Source: Chitinophaga pinensis
GTDB lineage: Bacteria; Bacteroidota; Bacteroidia; UKL13-3
Direction of reading: 5' to 3'
Assembly: GCA_945898275.1 (NCBI GenBank)
Contig: CAMDHZ010000004.1
Span: 102,331 to 166,330 of the forward strand
Length of the DNA stretch: 64,000 nucleotides
Position 1 is the first letter of the stretch. Each line of letters begins with the position of its first letter. Below, in pieces: positions 62,525 to 64,000 of the stretch. Below the pieces are notes generated by a model. That model did no database searches and was not told where the DNA came from. It saw only the letters and a list, made by a program, of their open reading frames with translations. A program made the position numbers and the translations under genes.

Positions 62525-63448
62525 CTATTCATAAATATCCTCCTTGCTCATAATGCTTAGGTAGCTGCTAAAGCGTTCTTCACTAATAATGCCTGCTTCT
62601 ACTGCAGCTTGCACAGCGCAATTGGGTTCGCTAATATGCTTGCAATTGTTGAACCTACACTGTGTTAGAATATTTTGCATTTCTTTAAAATAATGGCTCA
62701 CCTCAGCATCTGCAAAGTCAACTAAGCCAAATTCTCTAATGCCAGGCGTGTCAATAATGTTGCCTCCAAAACTCAAGGCATGCATTTCTGCAAAGGTGGT
62801 GGTATGTTGTCCTTTTTCGCTATAGTTAGAAATAGCTTGTGTTTTAAGGTTAAGTCCGGCTTCTATGGCATTTAGTAAAGATGATTTTCCAACACCTGAA
62901 TGACCGCTTAATAAAGATGTTTTATCTTTTAGGGTTGCTTTTAAATCGGCAAGGCCTTCACCCGTTTTAATGCTAGTTTTGAGACAAGTATAGCCAATTT
63001 TGCGGTAAAGGTCCATGGTTTGGTGCAGCAATTCTTCGGCTTCACCTTCATATAAATCAGCCTTGTTAAACACTAATACAGCAGGCACGTGGTAAGCTTC
63101 TGATGTCACCAAAAAGCGGTCGATGAAACCCAAAGAAGTTTTTGGAAATAGCAAGGTTATGATGAGCATGCTTTGGTCTAAATTGCTAGCAATAATGTGC
63201 GTTTGTTTACTCATATTATTGGCCTTTCGAATGATGTAATTCTTTCTTTCGTCAATAGCAAAAATTACTCCATTTGCAGAATCAGGCTCCATTTCAAGGT
63301 TCACCCAATCTCCTACAGTTAAAGGATTGGTGTGTTTAATGCCTTTTAATCTAAACTTGCCTTTGAGGCGACAAGGTAAAAAACCGCCATCGTCTTTTCT
63401 AACTATATACCAACTGCCTGTAGATTTTACTACCTGTCCATGAATCAT
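62525..63448 (-). CDS. rsgA: Ribosome-biogenesis GTPase RsgA
   Basis: 307 residues. N-terminal OB fold (about 1-65), a circularly permuted GTPase with NKAD (G4) before the P-loop GHSGVGKSSLLN and DTPG (G3), and a zinc-binding C-terminus with CRFNNCKHISEPNC (about 262-278). It assists 30S maturation. It leads the rsgA-dtd-mazG-like unit. Confidence 0.97.
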   Translation of the reverse strand: MIHGQVVKSTGSWYIVRKDDGGFLPCRLKGKFRLKGIKHTNPLTVGDWVNLEMEPDSANGVIFAIDERKNYIIRKANNMSKQTHIIASNLDQSMLIITLLFPKTSLGFIDRFLVTSEAYHVPAVLVFNKADLYEGEAEELLHQTMDLYRKIGYTCLKTSIKTGEGLADLKATLKDKTSLLSGHSGVGKSSLLNAIEAGLNLKTQAISNYSEKGQHTTTFAEMHALSFGGNIIDTPGIREFGLVDFADAEVSHYFKEMQNILTQCRFNNCKHISEPNCAVQAAVEAGIISEERFSSYLSIMSKEDIYE

Positions 63449-63531
63449 GTTGCAATATATTAAAAGTTATCTTTTACAGCAGTATAGTAGGGGTTCAAAG
63501 GATAATTTAGATTTTAATGTTTAATTTGTAA

Positions 63532-64000
63532 ATGGAATTTCGTGCACAACTTAAAGAGGTAACCAATGATTTTACTTTTTTCTTTAGCCGATTAGGCAGG
63601 AGTTACCTTTTACTTTTTATGTTCGCGTTAATGAGTGGCCTAGCAGATGGCTTAGGAATTGCAGTACTCATACCACTCTTTAAATTTATTTTAGAGGGCA
63701 ATGGCTTTTTGCAAATTTACCCTACTACTTGGTCATGGTTGCCAGCCCAGCTTGCAAGTAAGTTTTCGGTTGAGGGTATCTCACTAAGAATGGATACTTT
63801 GTTAGGATTGGTTTTTGTATTGTTTGCCATAAAGGGCTTGTTCAATTTTAAGGGAACAAAGTATTTGTTAAACATACGACATCGCTTTATGAGTGGTTTG
63901 CGAGGTGAATTAATCAAGCATGTTTGTAGATTACCTTATGCAAGTTTTGTGGGTATGCAAGCGGGTAAAATAGAAAGTTTAATGAACATGGAAGCTTCTA
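63532..64000 (+). CDS. ABC exporter, N-terminal part (membrane domain)
   Basis: The ATG at 63532 opens a frame that continues past the right edge; about 156 residues are seen. Hydrophobic segments at about residues 20-45 and 97-115 and the type I exporter-like segments LPYASFVGMQAGKIESLMNM belong to the six-helix ABC transporter membrane domain. The ATPase domain lies outside the window. Substrate unknown; divergent from rsgA. Confidence 0.85.
   Translation, partial: MEFRAQLKEVTNDFTFFFSRLGRSYLLLFMFALMSGLADGLGIAVLIPLFKFILEGNGFLQIYPTTWSWLPAQLASKFSVEGISLRMDTLLGLVFVLFAIKGLFNFKGTKYLLNIRHRFMSGLRGELIKHVCRLPYASFVGMQAGKIESLMNMEAS

Overview
The window is a chromosomal segment of a Bacteroidota (Bacteroidetes) bacterium. 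This rests on several signs seen together: type IX secretion (T9SS) C-terminal sorting domains, a TonB-dependent receptor with an N-terminal carboxypeptidase-like domain, a LruC-domain protein, atpD-atpC standing apart from the other ATP synthase genes, a LytS/LytTR two-component pair, few Shine-Dalgarno sites, and promoters of the TTTG / TAnnTTTG type. The DNA is AT-rich. I cannot place it below phylum with confidence. No phage, transposase or CRISPR array is visible.

Layout. 1-11 kb is a surface and respiratory block: the end of a T9SS-sorted protein, a di-haem cytochrome c peroxidase overlapping a c-type cytochrome/copper monooxygenase-like gene, a TonB-dependent receptor, and a 1324-residue internally duplicated T9SS protein. 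The last two share unusual 11-bp-phased operator-like repeats. 11-19 kb carries thiamine pyrophosphokinase, a metallo-beta-lactamase-fold hydrolase, a MacAB-like efflux operon, Tex and a cytochrome lipoprotein. 19-26 kb mixes tRNA-Arg, lipocalin, unknown proteins, a possible toxin-antitoxin-like pair, a B12-binding radical SAM protein and a pyruvate kinase. 26-34 kb holds a thioesterase, atpDC, the LytS/LytTR pair, two LPP20-like lipoproteins and gap. 34-41 kb holds a GH16 glycosidase, a LruC protein with a lipoprotein partner, a decayed aminotransferase beside tRNA-Glu, and a Fic protein. 42-48 kb holds an alpha/beta hydrolase, rpsO-pnp, a GxxExxY protein, a repeat-filled gap and gpsA. 48-64 kb holds pbpC with a giant alpha-2-macroglobulin, the pheT-(ZapB-like)-zapA-rny cluster, a CoA-binding protein, a TPR lipoprotein, SRP RNA, a MazG-like protein, dtd, rsgA and the start of an ABC exporter.

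Two signals are not explained by the genes. First, the near-palindrome GGTTCAAACC occurs 23 times exactly (plus one perfect palindrome GGTTCGAACC), in both orientations, inside and between genes, where about 0.1 copies would be expected by chance. It looks like a highly iterated DNA-level element of the kind seen in cyanobacterial HIP1 or Neisseria/Haemophilus uptake sequences. Second, arrays of NNNTAA(C/T)NNNN with strict 11-bp period (six units before the TonB receptor, four before the duplicated T9SS protein) look like a tandem operator for an OmpR/PhoB-type regulator controlling both genes.
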